From the NCBI RefSeq assembly GCF_028583425.1, contig NC_072791.1, positions 30,635,368 through 30,699,367 of the forward strand: DNA of 64,000 bases. Direction: 5' to 3'. This stretch comes from Eublepharis macularius. Its lineage: Eukaryota > Chordata > Lepidosauria > Squamata > Eublepharidae. Positions 11,801 through 21,553 of this stretch are shown one piece after another. Position 1 is the first letter of the stretch. Every line of letters begins with the position of its first letter. Below the pieces are notes generated by a model. It was not told where the DNA came from and searched no databases. It saw only the letters and a program-made list of their open reading frames with translations. The translations under genes were made by a program, and so were the position numbers.

Positions 11801-14668
11801 AAGCAGCTTCATGTGTACATGAAGAGCCAGTTTGGTGTAGTGGTTAAGAGCACGGGACGCTAATCTGGAGAGCCGGGTTTGATTCCTCACTCCTCCACTT
11901 GAAGCCAGCTGGGTGACCTTGGCTCAGTCACAGCTTCTAGCTCTCTCAGCCCCACTCACCTCACAGGGTGTTTTGTTGTGGGGATAATAATAGGATTGGT
12001 AGTCCTGCCATTAACAAAGAAAGGTTTAAAATGGTTGATTATTGCTTGAAAAATTTTAATCGCCTCCTTACCCAACAGAGAAAGAGCTAGCTTCAAATCC
12101 TCCAATTCAGGGTCAGCTAAACATTGAGATAATTTAATACTTAGCTGCTCCGACCACTTGAGTCTCCTAAAACCCAGAGTTACTGCTCCTGCTAGTTCTG
12201 CTTCTGGGTTCAGAAGAACATTGTTGGTTAGATTAAATATTAACGTCAAGGGGCAGTGGTCACTTAAGGAGGTATCCACAATCTCAAACCTGTCTACCAG
12301 GTTCAATAATGAAGGTGATAGAGCAAAATAATCAATTGTGCTGGCCCATAAAGTTGAAAGGTAAGTAAATGAACCCCTAGTTACGTCTAAATTAGAATCA
12401 TTTAAAGTATGTAGGTTAGCCCATGAAAGTGTCTCCAGAAACTTAAGTCCAGGGGGATAATAATAATATACTTTGTAAACCTCTCTGAGTGGGCGTTAAG
12501 TTCTCTTGAACGGCGGTATATAAATCAAATATTATTATTATATATTATTACAATATAGTAGCTAGTCCAAGTCAAGTTACTCATGGCCCTTTTTGGATGC
12601 TTTTCATCCTAAGGAAAGGGCTGAGAGTTTGCCAGCTGTGGCAGATAACAAAAATTTGCTTCTTACATCTGGTGCACTTAGATCTCCCGGGTCACCCTAA
12701 TGATGTGGGAGTGACAATTAGCCTACACGTACCGTAGAATGAGCTGGTAGAGTCCCTGGGTGGCAGACTGGACAGTTAGTACTTTGTGTTGCAGGTATTA
12801 TTGAATTCTCCCTTGTGAAAAATTCTCTGTGAGTAAAAATACTAACATATTATGGAGACATGAACTGTGCCACCTTCTTGCTGTGCTTGTTTGCTACTTT
12901 GCAGAGAAATTTTGATTCAGAGGAGTATGAAAGAACTGGTCTTCCACCTGCACTCTGAACTACTTGCCAGGAGGAAGCACTGTGTACCCTCCCTTAAGTG
13001 TCAAACGAATAGGGGATTAGGTTCCTTTCACCCGTGTTCTCTGCCTCTCTCCTAGCCTTGCTTCTTTCAACTTGTGGAGGAAAAGCGTGTCCTCCTTCGC
13101 CCATCTTCTTTTGCCTTAAGAGAGGGAGTGCTTTGGAAGCTCCACCTCTTTGGAACTCCCATAGAATCTGAGTAACTCCCAGGGAGTTCATTCCCTTGGT
13201 TCTCCATGCCTGGTTGCTTCCCAGCTGCTTCCAGCAGACATTGCCTTAAAGGCACCATGTATGTTGTTGCTTTCAGGGGATCCGAGGGGTCACACTTGGC
13301 ATCCACTCATCTGAGTGGATGCCAAGTGTGGCCCCTCGGATCCCCTGAGAGTTCGGGAGCTCTGGGTTTCCTCAGGTCCCCAACATGCCAATTCCCCCCC
13401 CCCCCCGCTTCCTCTGCAGATCCCAACTAGGCTGTCCCTGAGCATCTACTAACCTGCAGGAACAACATTTCAGAGGGCTCAGTAGGCTGCAGCACAAGAG
13501 AGGGATTGCTGCTTCCCCTGCTTAAGGAAAGGGCACTTAATTTTTCTCAGTGGTGTGTTTGGATGCACGTCATGATCTGAAGCTGTGGCTTGCCTAAGCT
13601 AAAAAAAAAAAAAGCCACCTGTGAATTCCAAGCAGTGGTGAGGCTTCTCATCCCAGGCTCCTCAAGGGATGGAGGAACAGCTAGATCTCCACCGTTGACT
13701 CCCCACCCCCCAATCTGGCCTCTTTGCTCCAAGCCCCTCCGCCATTGCTGCCACGCTCCACTGCCACCTGACTAGCAGAGAAATTGTAGCTCTTTGCCTG
13801 CCTGGGCCTGTGATGCCTTGACCACTTCCCAGCCTGCCATCACCCAGCATGCCCCATTCCAAAAAGGCAGAAAGAAGAGAGCAGGCGGTTCCCCATCCAC
13901 TCTGCTGGGGGGGGCGGGAGGTCAGTGGTCAAGCTCCTTCTCAGGCATGGCAGCTCAGAGTGTGCGCTGGTTCATGCACAGCTGGTACATGGCCACCACC
14001 TGCAGCTGCTTGACACGGCATGCCCAGGCCTGTGTGCCCATCCAACTGTAGTGGATTGAGTCTCTGCATTCCTGTCCCACTGGCTCTGTATGTGTTTTCC
14101 CCCAACCTACTTCCTCCTCTCCCTTTCTCTGGAAGAGTGGGGTAGGCCAGCACTCGAGCATCTTGGGAGAATCCCAAAAATGGTATTGGTACTCATTATC
14201 AATGAATACTGTCACAAAAAACCCTCTGGCTTTTCAACTCTCTAGGTCACCCTAAAGTCAGCAACATCTCCTCTCTCATTTTGGGTCTACGCAGCTGACC
14301 GACCGCCCCCCCTCCATTCACTATCTGTGCTGTTTCTATGAAAGAGAGAGGCTATCGTCATGCCTTCATGAATGTAGGAAAGAGTCATGCCATTGCCATA
14401 ATTATCTTTCATGTCATAGAAAGAAGAAAATAGTATACATAGGAAATAACATCTTGCTCTTTCCCTGCAGGCTATTCACAAGGCTGTGCTGGATGTTCAT
14501 GAGGGAGGCACCGAGGCAGCAGCAGTCACTGTCGTAGATATTACATTCTTTGCTCTATTACCTCCTCCTCCCATCCTTGAATTTAATAAACCCTTCTTAA
14601 TGTTCATTACTAATAAGGCAACCCGTCACTTTGTCTTCATGGCAAAAGTTCATAACCCAACTGCATAA
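5159..14668 (+). CDS. SERPINA1-like serpin (alpha-1-antitrypsin type), four coding exons
   Basis: This gene encodes a secreted clade-A serine-protease inhibitor of 427 residues, assembled from coding exons 5159-5825, 7320-7590, 11405-11552 and 14471-14668. Exons 3 and 4 have 271 and 148 nt, the sizes I recall for human SERPINA1, and every junction has AG/GT borders in the expected phases. The chosen ATG lies 17 bp after the exon 2 acceptor and starts a hydrophobic signal peptide (MKFSLCLCLLLIGLQVHC). The serpin core includes NIFFSPLCIST, GFNLSD, TLNQPNN, KTLYEAE, NYIFFK, a DLSGIT breach-side motif and a C-terminal VHNPTA. The hinge GTEAAAVT is the small-residue type of inhibitory serpins. The loop after it, DITFFALLPPPP, is about three residues longer than in human, so P1 (possibly Phe) cannot be fixed by eye. 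No disabling change is visible. Function in plasma is inferred from the family; strict orthology to SERPINA1 is not settled. Confidence 0.88.
6064..6837. mobile_element. non-autonomous hAT-like element in intron 2
   Basis: The ends are inverted: TAGACATGGGTACGAAC on the left, and the right end reads TAGACACGGGCATGAA as its complement. The flanks gttggtag and gttggtgg form an 8-bp target duplication with one mismatch. The interior has no transposase frame. It belongs to the same terminal-repeat family as the large element at 17214-27156 and the GC-rich copy at 48350. Confidence 0.7.
7320..7590 (+). CDS. serpin coding exon 3
   Basis: The acceptor is tctccttag, ending at 7319; the donor is GT at 7591. 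The 271-nt exon encodes SWKNPFNHELTREADFFVDA, the VKVHMMSR strand, and FILPDKGKLKEVEDAL. It joins exon 2 in a codon split after its first base and exon 4 in a codon split after its second base, the phases usual for this family. Confidence 0.9.
7591..9925. other. intron 3, first part: AT-rich, no clear repeat except scraps
   Basis: Mostly AT-rich intron. Near 7940-8060 is a segment whose minus strand has a hairpin followed by GAAACGGG; it resembles decayed Penelope-associated repeats but has lost the key core bases. Near 9126-9176 is a scrap similar to the CR1 motif encoding RRKLKGKLKRVKS seen at 15610. Nothing else is recognised. Confidence 0.35.
9931..10431 (-). mobile_element. solo LTR (endogenous-retrovirus-like fossil), antisense
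   Basis: A 501-bp segment that on the minus strand begins TGTTATG and ends AACA, flanked by the 5-bp direct repeat TCCTT (9926-9930 and 10432-10436). An antisense AATAAA lies near 9972, consistent with an LTR R/U5 boundary. No internal region is present, so it is a solo LTR left after recombination. It lies in intron 3 of the intact serpin gene. The matching target duplication suggests moderate age. Confidence 0.65.
10437..10964. other. intronic DNA with repeated CRE-like palindromes
   Basis: No coding exon is recognised. Between about 10690 and 10850 the motif gatgtcacttctgggtgac and related gatgacatcac/gatgtcatcatc strings recur in both orientations. Similar strings occur at 53040-53160 and near 48705, which suggests an unnamed interspersed repeat. 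Confidence 0.35.
10965..11110 (+). repeat. CR1 LINE fragment (reverse transcriptase)
   Basis: The translation includes GNYRPVSLISIPGKFIEI, the CR1-type start of the RT domain, then HIISKHI. It is a short internal fragment within intron 3 and cannot be functional. Confidence 0.7.
11405..11552 (+). CDS. serpin coding exon 4
   Basis: A 148-nt exon between the acceptor atattaaatag and donor gtaagtatg. It encodes IELRIPKFSISGSYDVKALL, the EGVNDVFNDNADLSGIT shutter/breach region, and LKVSK. The final Lys codon is complete, so the 4/5 junction is phase 0 as in other clade-A serpins. Confidence 0.9.
11715..11822 (+). repeat. tRNA-derived SINE, 3' half only
   Basis: It contains gagaccctggagagcca, ttgatggaccaatg and aagcagcttcatgtgt, which match the 3' half of the SINE at 47818-48015. 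The tRNA-like head is missing, so it is a 5'-truncated copy. Confidence 0.6.
11825..12545 (+). repeat. CORE-type tRNA-derived SINE split by a LINE fragment
   Basis: The head at 11825-11992 has tggtgtagtggttaagag (box A region) and gggtttgattcc (box B), followed by the core motif gggtgaccttgg. The tail resumes at 12453 with ctttgtaaacctctctgag and gcggtatataaatcaaat. The two halves are separated by 460 bp, with the 13-bp sequence ggggataataata repeated on both sides. Confidence 0.75.
11993..12452 (-). repeat. fragment of APE-type LINE inside the SINE
   Basis: The minus-strand translation gives a C-terminal APE-endonuclease segment: VDRFEIVDTSLSDHCPLTL, where SDHCPL contains the conserved SDH box, followed by a linker like that of the LINE at 33589-34710. 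Both ends of the LINE are missing, yet a 13-bp direct repeat flanks the piece. It has no poly(A) or simple tail of its own. Confidence 0.55.
12546..14470. other. intron 4, remainder; no gene recognised
   Basis: Apart from the palindrome at 13273-13348, no exon or named repeat was recognised. The part from about 13350 to 14330 is GC-richer than the surrounding intron and has C and A homopolymer runs, which may mark an unrecognised repeat. The intron ends at the acceptor ttccctgcag (14470). Confidence 0.35.
13273..13348. repeat. near-perfect 76-bp palindrome (37-bp arms)
   Basis: The left arm starts tcaggggatccgagggg, and the right arm is its reverse complement with one mismatch. Only two bases (tc) separate the arms. 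It may be the joined ends of a fold-back transposon or a hairpin-forming RNA precursor; the sequence alone does not decide. Confidence 0.8.
14471..14668 (+). CDS. serpin coding exon 5 (reactive-centre loop and C-terminus)
   Basis: It starts AIHKAVLDVHEGGTEAAAVT, containing the helix before the loop and the hinge. The reactive loop continues VVDITFFALLPPPPILE before the conserved FNKPF. From the hinge Gly to FNKPF there are 25 residues, against 22 in human alpha-1-antitrypsin. It ends VHNPTA and stop TAA at 14666-14668. The loop is the specificity-setting part of the protein. Confidence 0.9.
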   Translation, partial: AIHKAVLDVHEGGTEAAAVTVVDITFFALLPPPPILEFNKPFLMFITNKATRHFVFMAKVHNPTA

Positions 14669-15010
14669 TAAATATTAAGTGGAAACCAAGAAACATATAA
14701 TTACAACCTGTCCAGATGACCCCCTCCCACTGTGTGTATTGCACCTACGTTCATATTTGCCTTCCCTTCATAATGTCATAAGCTTATGTTTTGAGAGTGA
14801 TTGCCAAACCTTTAGCTACTAAATGAATTAGATGTATAAACCTATAAACTGTTCAGTTCTTTTCAGGTTAACATTCAAGGTGCCTTGTTCCATCCCTCTC
14901 TGATTTCTTTTTCTAAAAGTCTAACTTGAATGATTCTTTTGCAATAGCTTGATGCCTGTTCTGTGTCTTCTTACCATCTATGTTTTAATAAATTACGCTA
15001 CATATTACAA
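14669..15010 (+). promoter_or_regulatory. 3' UTR and polyadenylation signal of the serpin gene
   Basis: An AATAAA hexamer lies at 14987-14992, about 320 bp after the stop codon. The stretch aligns by eye with the sequence after the pseudogene exon 5 (about 49993-50310), where the hexamer has become a weaker attaaaata. Confidence 0.6.
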
Positions 15011-15294
15011 TCAGTCTGTCTTCTTGTTCTTCATGCCTAGATGTGAATTGGCTAGTATTAATGTTTATTGTTTAGGTTTCCTTGTCTAGACTTCCTAGTC
15101 TTCCTCTTCCTGTTATGTAGTTTCTATCTCCTTTGCTCCACTTGCACTGCCATTATATTTCTGCCATGAAAAATAGGTCCCCCTTTACTAAATTAGGTGA
15201 ATAAACACCTCCAGAGAATCGCTATCAGTGGAGTTACCAGGCCCTACATGTTACTTAGATGAAGAAGGAAATAAGACTGAGATGGAAATAAGAT

Positions 15295-15912
15295 TGGTGG
15301 CTAAAGCAGAAAATGTTGTAATATTGGGTGATTTAAACAATCCTCATATTGACCAGGCAAATGGTTGCTAGAGTCATGCTGTAGAAATGAGGTTCTTAGA
15401 CATCAGAAATGGTTGGTTACAGAGGCAACCAGAACCAATCTTGGACTTGATTCTGATCAGGGCTTGAGATCTGATGTAGATCTTATTGCACCCATTGGGA
15501 ACAGTGACCACGATGCTATTAAAGTTCAGCATTCATGTCAATGGAAAGTTGCTGCAAAAATCAAAAACAGTCACATTTTATTTCAAATGAGGGAGCTTTA
15601 TAAAACTGAGGGGAGTAATTAGAAGGAAGCTGAAAGGGAAACTCAAAAGAGTGAAATCCCTAGATGGAACTCAGGAGAATCAAGAGAAACTGTTTTGAAC
15701 CGTACTAATTTTGGCCAAGACAGAATGCAAATCTCAAGTCAGTAAATTAACCATCAAATCTTAAAAAACATCTGTGTGGTTAACACCACAAGGAAGACAT
15801 AAAAGGCAAAAAGTCCAATTTACAAAAAATTGAAAGTTTATCCCGGAAAGGTGAACAGAAGGAAGCACAAAAGAATCCTGACAAAAAAAGTGTAAGTTAC
15901 AATTAGGCAATC
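15295..15912 (+). repeat. CR1 LINE fragment (endonuclease region)
   Basis: The translation includes VILGDLNNPHID (the GDxN box of the APE endonuclease), LDLILI, then a decayed SDH-like region and RRKLKGKLKRVKS. It breaks off at 15912 where L1-B begins. The same element appears to continue for about 65 bp at 32551-32615 (MTIEAVRPLD). It is the oldest layer of the nest. Confidence 0.6.
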
Positions 15913-16160
15913 AAAAAGTGAATTTTCAGGGGCGTGGCATCGCGGCGGAGAGGAATGGACGCATGTTGAGAGCGCTCCAGCCCTCCTGACCCCAAACCTC
16001 GACTATGCTCACTACAACAGAAAATAACTTGAAGAAAAATAATGCTCACAAACTCTACTAAGAAAAAGAAAAATGACCCACAGGCAGTAACTTACAAGCG
16101 TTTTTCGCGGCTTCAGGTGGACTGGCGGGGACAGAACGCTGCGGAGCGGAGAAAGACAAA

Positions 16161-16952
16161 ATGGCGGAAATTGCTGCAAACGACGGTGTGAGAAAGGTAA
16201 ACCCTTGAGAAAATTATCTAGATCCCCAACTTGCAAAATTAAGACAAGACATTGTAGACCAAATGACTAAACTAACTAATTCTATAACTACACAACTCGC
16301 AGACATAAAACGTGACTTACAAATGGCTAATCATAAAGCCAACAAAGCTCTGGATGTGAGTGTGAAGGCTCAACAAGATGTTACCGACATGCAAAGAATA
16401 ATTATAGAACAACAAGACAGACTAACAAAACTTGAAATAAACGCCAGGCAAAATCATGTTAAGATACGGGGGATTGACGAACGGTATATGTACAACATAG
16501 ATCTTATAAGCTTCATTGCTAATTGGCTAGCTAAACAACTAAAACTTGAGGAAGGAGTTTTCCCCTACATTACAAAAGCCTACCGGGTGGGACCTTATCA
16601 ACAAAATAAAAATAAAGAACGCCCGAGAGATATAATCATAGAGGTACCCGACCAAAGGACAAGAAAGAAGATAATGGAGGAAGCCAGAGCAAGGGGATCG
16701 TTTAAATGTGAAGGCAAACCCATATACATTTTTTGCTGATCTCCCAAGGGAAGTGCTTTCTAAAAGAAGGGAACTTAAGCCTATCTCTGAGACTCTGCAA
16801 AAAGCAAACATGAGATATAAATGGCAACTTATAGTCCTCCACTAAGGCAAAAGATATATTGCAACTGATATTGATACGGGACTAGAGCTACTGAATGCAG
16901 TCGGGTTAGAAATACCAATGGAGATGAACAAACAAAATCAGAAAAGGAAATA
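16161..16952 (+). pseudogene. L1-B ORF1 (L1 ORF1p-like), broken
   Basis: The start codon at 16161 begins MAEIAANDG. A TGA follows after 15 codons (16206), then the frame reads through a coiled-coil region (ADIKRDLQMANHKANKALDV) and an RRM-like core (VKIRGIDE, RVGPYQQNK, RPRDIIIEVP). A frameshift near 16735 moves the C-terminal domain (DLPREVLSKRRELKPI, YKWQLIV) to another frame. This is an RNA-binding chaperone gene that no longer encodes a full protein. Confidence 0.7.
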
Positions 16953-17897
16953 ATCAGATCTATTATCTCCTCAGAAAGGGAGCAAGATCCCCATTAGAGA
17001 CACTTAAATCTTCTTATTTCTGTCTCTCAGCAAGTTGGTAAAATTGGATAACAAAACTTTTGTTTAGCTGTATATAAAGTTGTAGTGCTTGTAAACAGGG
17101 TTATAAATATAGAGGTTTTGGGGAAGGGGGGAAGGGCTTTTAACATAGCTTACATGGTCTTTTTAGCTCTCATAAGTGGACGTGGAGTGAGGTAGACTTC
17201 CACAACTGGTGAGTAGAGATGGGCACGGACTGGCATTATCACTTTTCCAAAGAGACAAACAACAACTTCCCCTCCCCTATTCTCACTGACCCTTACCCGC
17301 CCTTGGGGGAAGGAGAAAGACTTGTGCTCCTGTCCAGCAGAGGTGGCTGCCCACAAAACCCACCTACCCACAAAACCCGCCTGTTGATGGTGCTGTATCA
17401 ACAAGAGACGCCCTCCCCAGGGGCGGGGAGACCAACTCTCCATGATGGGCAGTGAATGGATGGACTTGAGTGAAAGCCAACTCCGCAACAGGAGATCATG
17501 CAGCAATTCAAAGGCCGCTTGCTGGAATGGAAGGCACGGGAGGGAGGGAAAGGATGTCTCCCACACCTTGAGGGAAGGAAGCTCATGCTACCCTGTTCAG
17601 AGGGAGCCTTTTTGGGCAGGGGACAAGTCCCACCTCAGTGATGTGGTGTGTCAGCTTGCTTGCTATCAAGCAAGCTGACCTGGGCCACTGTCCTCCTTGT
17701 CTCCGGACTTTTGGGGACTGACCCTCAGAGGGGCCCTTGCACTCGCAGGAGCAGGACGGTCGGTTGCCGACGAAACCCACTTCACCAAACATGATGCAAT
17801 CAATCAAGGAAGCTCACCATGTGCCTTAGACTGTTTTGTAAGTATACAAATTCTAATGGAAGTAGTAGAGTTTATAAAGATTAAGAGGAGGTACTTA

Positions 17898-18415
17898 GAA
17901 GGTGCCAGGGACAGGGCTTGTCATCACGAGGAGGATACCAGGGACAGGGCGTGTCGTCAGGAGGAGGAAACCAGGGACAGGGCTTGTCGTTAGGAGGAGG
18001 ATACCAGGGATAGAACTTGTCGTCATAAGGAGGACACCAGGGACAGGAAGTGTCATCAGGAGGAGGATACCAGGGACAGAACTTGTCATCAAGAGGAGAA
18101 TACCAGGGACAGGGCTTGTCATCAAGAGGAGAATACCAGGGACAGGGCTTGTCGTCAGGAGGAGGATACCAGGGACAGGGCTTGTCATCAGGAGGAGGAT
18201 ACCAGGGATAGAACTTGTCATCAGGAGGAGGACACCAGGGACAGGGCTTGTCATCAGGAGGATACCTGGGACAGGAAGTGTCATCAGAAGGATACCAAGG
18301 ACAGGACATGTCATCAGGAGGAGGATGCCAGGGACAGGGCTTGCCATCATGAGGAGGATACCAGGGACAGGACGTGTCATCAGGAGGAGGATAACAAGGA
18401 CAGGACGTGGCTGGA
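17898..18415. repeat. 33-bp minisatellite, about 16 units
   Basis: The unit is close to ggataccagggacagggc plus ttgtcatcaggag. A few units are shorter by 3 bp. Because the unit is a multiple of three, long open frames exist on both strands (an RIPGTGLVIRR repeat on plus, a CPWYPPPDDKP repeat on minus). These are judged by-products of the repeat, not genes. Confidence 0.85.
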
Positions 18416-18426
18416 AATGCCCCCCC

Positions 18427-19375
18427 CAAGTCACCTGCTATTTAGGGTGTGAAAACAGCTTTGAAAGGAGTGAAGCAGACAGAGAGCCCCCCGAAACGTG
18501 CTGCCAGTGGTCCTAGGGTGGATGTTTCACAGAGGCAAGCAGCAGTCTTCCCCCTGCACCTCATAAGCCAAGCTGGAATAGCCCCCCCAAGTCACCCACT
18601 ATTTAGGGAGTGTGAAAGGCTTTGAAAGGAGTGAGGCGGAGAGAGCCCCCCCCCCCAAACGTGCTGCCAGTGGTCCTAGGGTGGGTGTTTCACAGAGGCC
18701 AGCAGCAGTCTTCTCCCTGCACCTCAAAAGCCAGGCTTGAAATATCCCACCAAGTCACCCACTATTTAGGGAGTGAAAAAGGCTTTGAAAGAAGTGAAGC
18801 AGAGAAAGCCCCCCCAAAACCTGCTGCCAGTGGTCCTAGGGTGGGTGTTTCACAGAGGCCAGTAGCAGTCCTCCCCCTGCACCTCAAAAGCCAGGCGGAA
18901 ATATCCCCCCAAGTCAACCACTATTTAGGGAGTGAAAAGGCTTTGAAAGAAGTGAATCAGAGAGAGCCCCCCAAATGTGCTTCCAGTGGTCCTAGAGTGG
19001 GTGTTTCACAGAGGCCAGTAGCAGTCCTCCCCCTGCACCTCAAAAGCCGGGCTGGAAATATCCCCCCAAGTCACCCACTATTTAGGGAGTGAAAAGGCTT
19101 TGAAAGAAGTGAAGCAGAGAGAGCCTCCCCCCAAAAGTGCTGCCAGTGGCCCTAGGGTGGGTGTTTCACAGAGGCCAGTAGCAGTCCTCCCCCTGCACCT
19201 CAAAAGCTAGGCTGGAAATATCCCCCCAAGTCACCCACTATTTAGGGAGTGAAAAAGGCTTTGAAAGAAGTGAATCAGACAGAGCCCCCCAAAACCTGCT
19301 GCCAGTGGTCCTAGGGTGGGTGTTTCACAGAGGCCAGCAGCAGTCTTCCCCCTGCACCTCAAAAGCCCAAAGCAG
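18427..19375. repeat. tandem array of about 160-bp units (six copies)
   Basis: The landmark agtcacc recurs near 18431, 18591, 18753, 18913, 19070 and 19230, giving a period of 157-162 bp. Each unit includes ctatttagggagtgaaaa, gctttgaaagaagtgaag, ctgccagtggtcctagggtg and gtgtttcacagaggccag. It lies inside the hAT-like element next to the 33-bp array. Confidence 0.85.
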
Positions 19376-19858
19376 ACAACGCCCAAAGCTGCCTTGCACC
19401 CAGTGTACGTCTGTGAGTGGGGTGGCATCACAGCACAATAGAACCCACCGGCAACCCAGAAAAAAGGAAGAGATTTGGGGGGGGAGGGGGGGATTAAGTC
19501 CGAGAAGAACCCAAGGACTCAAAACACAGAAAGAAATCAGAGTAACCCAATAGTGAAGTAAAAGGTTTTTTTTTAAAGTGCTCTAGAATAGAAACGAGGA
19601 GAAAAAAATTAAACAGGAATGGAGAAAAGAGAAAGCTCTCTTGCAGCAGAAGCCCCAAGCCCCAAGGCACACGCCGCGCTCTCACCAAAAAAAAAAACCC
19701 TTCCCCACAGCAAGCAGTTGCTAAGCTAACTCGCGTCCCCGCACCAGCAAAATGGAGTGGCTCTTCGCGCGCTTTGTCTTTTATGCAGAAAGGCTGTGAT
19801 CTCTGACAATCTCTTGATTGGCTGACAGAGCTGCCAATCAAGGTTTCCTGGGCTAAGA
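19376..19858. repeat. 490-bp unit, left copy, flanking L1-A
   Basis: From agcagacaacgcccaaag to cctgggctaaga this segment matches 26452-26937 with only a handful of substitutions and small homopolymer differences. The two copies lie immediately before and about 450 bp after L1-A. The right copy continues into the hAT-like right end; the left copy ends exactly where L1-A begins. Confidence 0.85.
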
Positions 19859-20776
19859 CTTCCGGTTTGGGATCCATGGAGGTCTAACGCAGCTCTAAGT
19901 ACTGAGCTGACCGGGCTGCCGTTTTGACAGCCGGCGGGAAAAAAAGCCCGCGGCCAACTGTTCTCAGGCGGAGAACAGGCATAGAATGCTTAAGAACCTC
20001 AGGGCGCGTTGATCTCAGGCGAGGGGGGGTCCTGCGCAACGGACTCTCTCCCGTCTCTTGAGGTTCCACCCGAAGACAGGTTGGCTAAAATCTCTGCGAC
20101 AGTCCTGGAGCCAATGCGGTTGGCATAAGACCTACATGCCCAAGCCTCAACAGGGACAAGAAGATCTGAAGGGAATTTGAGATTGAAACAGCGATTACAA
20201 CCCATGAAAAGTGCTTGAGAAGGTAAAGATCACTATCTCTGGAAATGGGACAGATTACTTAAAGTAAAGAAGCATTAAAGTAGACTTTTAAACTGCAACA
20301 GATTGATTATAAGGAGGGGAGGATCCGGCAAGAATTATATTAGAAAAAGGACTAAGTTAAACGGAGTTATTAAAGAAATTGGACTATTGTTTTACATACC
20401 TGTGGTTACAAGGAGATATCAGGCTGTGAGAAAGTTTTACCATCGTGAGAACTGCTGTGGGAAGTCGGGAAACAGGAAGCACGTAACAGTGATAGAGTTG
20501 CTGGAGAGAAGCGGCCCTTGCCGGATGACAGGAAGAAGGGAATCGCCATCTTTGAAAGGGGAAGAGCTGCGGCTTCAGCGGAAGAGGAAGTAAGCCATAT
20601 TGGATTACAAAAACTATAGAGAAACCATAGAGAAAAGACGCCCGACATTTTGGACTTTCTAAACGACTCTTTTGCAAAAAGACCGGGACATTTAAATTAA
20701 AAAGGACATTAAGCCAAGCGCCACGGAGTTAAGGAAGCGAGCGGACTCGTGGGAGTGAGGTAAAGCAAGCCCCACG

Positions 20777-21553
20777 ATGTCGAAAAAAGAGTGGCAAACG
20801 GCGATAGAGAACTTGGATAAAAAACTCTCAGAAGCGATTAAGGAACTCAAGGATATGAAACCTGAGCTGGTGAAAGAGGTTAAAGAGACAGTAAAGAATG
20901 AACTGGCAGAAGTGAAGAAGGGAATGGAAACAATACAAAAAGACTTGCAGGGGACACAGCAAAGAGTCAATGTAGTGGAAAATGTGGTGGAGAACCTAGC
21001 AGACACGCAACGAACAGAGATGAGGGCGATGAGGGGAAGAATGGCAGTTGCGGAGAGCAAGCATATGGAGAAGCAGCTGAGGTTTCGCGGCTTGCCGGAA
21101 GTGGAAGGAAAGACGGCCCAAGAACAGATTACTGAGGTGTTAGCTGAATACCTGGGAAAGGAGGAGGAGGAAACTGTGGCTATCCTAGATGTGGTGTACC
21201 GAATAAATTCAAAATTTGCAACCCAGAGGAAATTACCAAGAGACGTGATGGTGCAATTCACGACTAGAAACATAAGAGAAACAATTGTGAGTAAACAATT
21301 TCAAGACCCATTGGAGGTTGATGGCAAGACGGTTATTATTATGAAGGAGCTACCCAGATTGGTGTTGCTAGATCGGAAAAAATATAAAGCCTTAGTCCAG
21401 ATTCTGAAGGACATGAAAATAAGGTACAGTTGGGAATTACCAGAAGGAATGTCCTTTGAATTTGGAGGAGTGAAAAAGCGCATCAGATCTGAATTAGAAA
21501 TGGAAAAGTTCTTGAGGGACAATGAAAAGGACTTACCAACAACAAGGTTATGA
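20777..21553 (+). CDS. L1-A ORF1 protein (RNA-binding chaperone), 258 aa
   Basis: This is the L1 ORF1p, which binds L1 RNA and forms trimers through a coiled coil. The first 95 or so residues are rich in heptad-like charged and Leu/Val repeats (NLDKKLSEAIKELKDMK onwards). An RRM-like domain follows from about residue 98 (QLRFRGLPE, VVYRINSKFA, LPRDVMVQF). The C-terminal domain begins near residue 185 (YKALVQILKDM, YSWELPEGMSFEF). The start at MSKKEW follows a stop-containing 5' UTR. Length is modestly shorter than mammalian ORF1p. The frame is uninterrupted and its stop overlaps the ORF2 start. Basic C-terminal residues fit nucleic-acid binding. Confidence 0.85.
   Translation: MSKKEWQTAIENLDKKLSEAIKELKDMKPELVKEVKETVKNELAEVKKGMETIQKDLQGTQQRVNVVENVVENLADTQRTEMRAMRGRMAVAESKHMEKQLRFRGLPEVEGKTAQEQITEVLAEYLGKEEEETVAILDVVYRINSKFATQRKLPRDVMVQFTTRNIRETIVSKQFQDPLEVDGKTVIIMKELPRLVLLDRKKYKALVQILKDMKIRYSWELPEGMSFEFGGVKKRIRSELEMEKFLRDNEKDLPTTRL

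Noticed and set aside
17881-18516. Long open frames of about 180-204 codons on both strands as repetitive protein genes
   Set aside because: They follow from a 33-bp tandem repeat and are open in several frames at once; no splice, start or codon signal supports coding.
18427-19375. CRISPR-like array
   Set aside because: The 160-bp units are contiguous with no unique spacers, and the genome is vertebrate.
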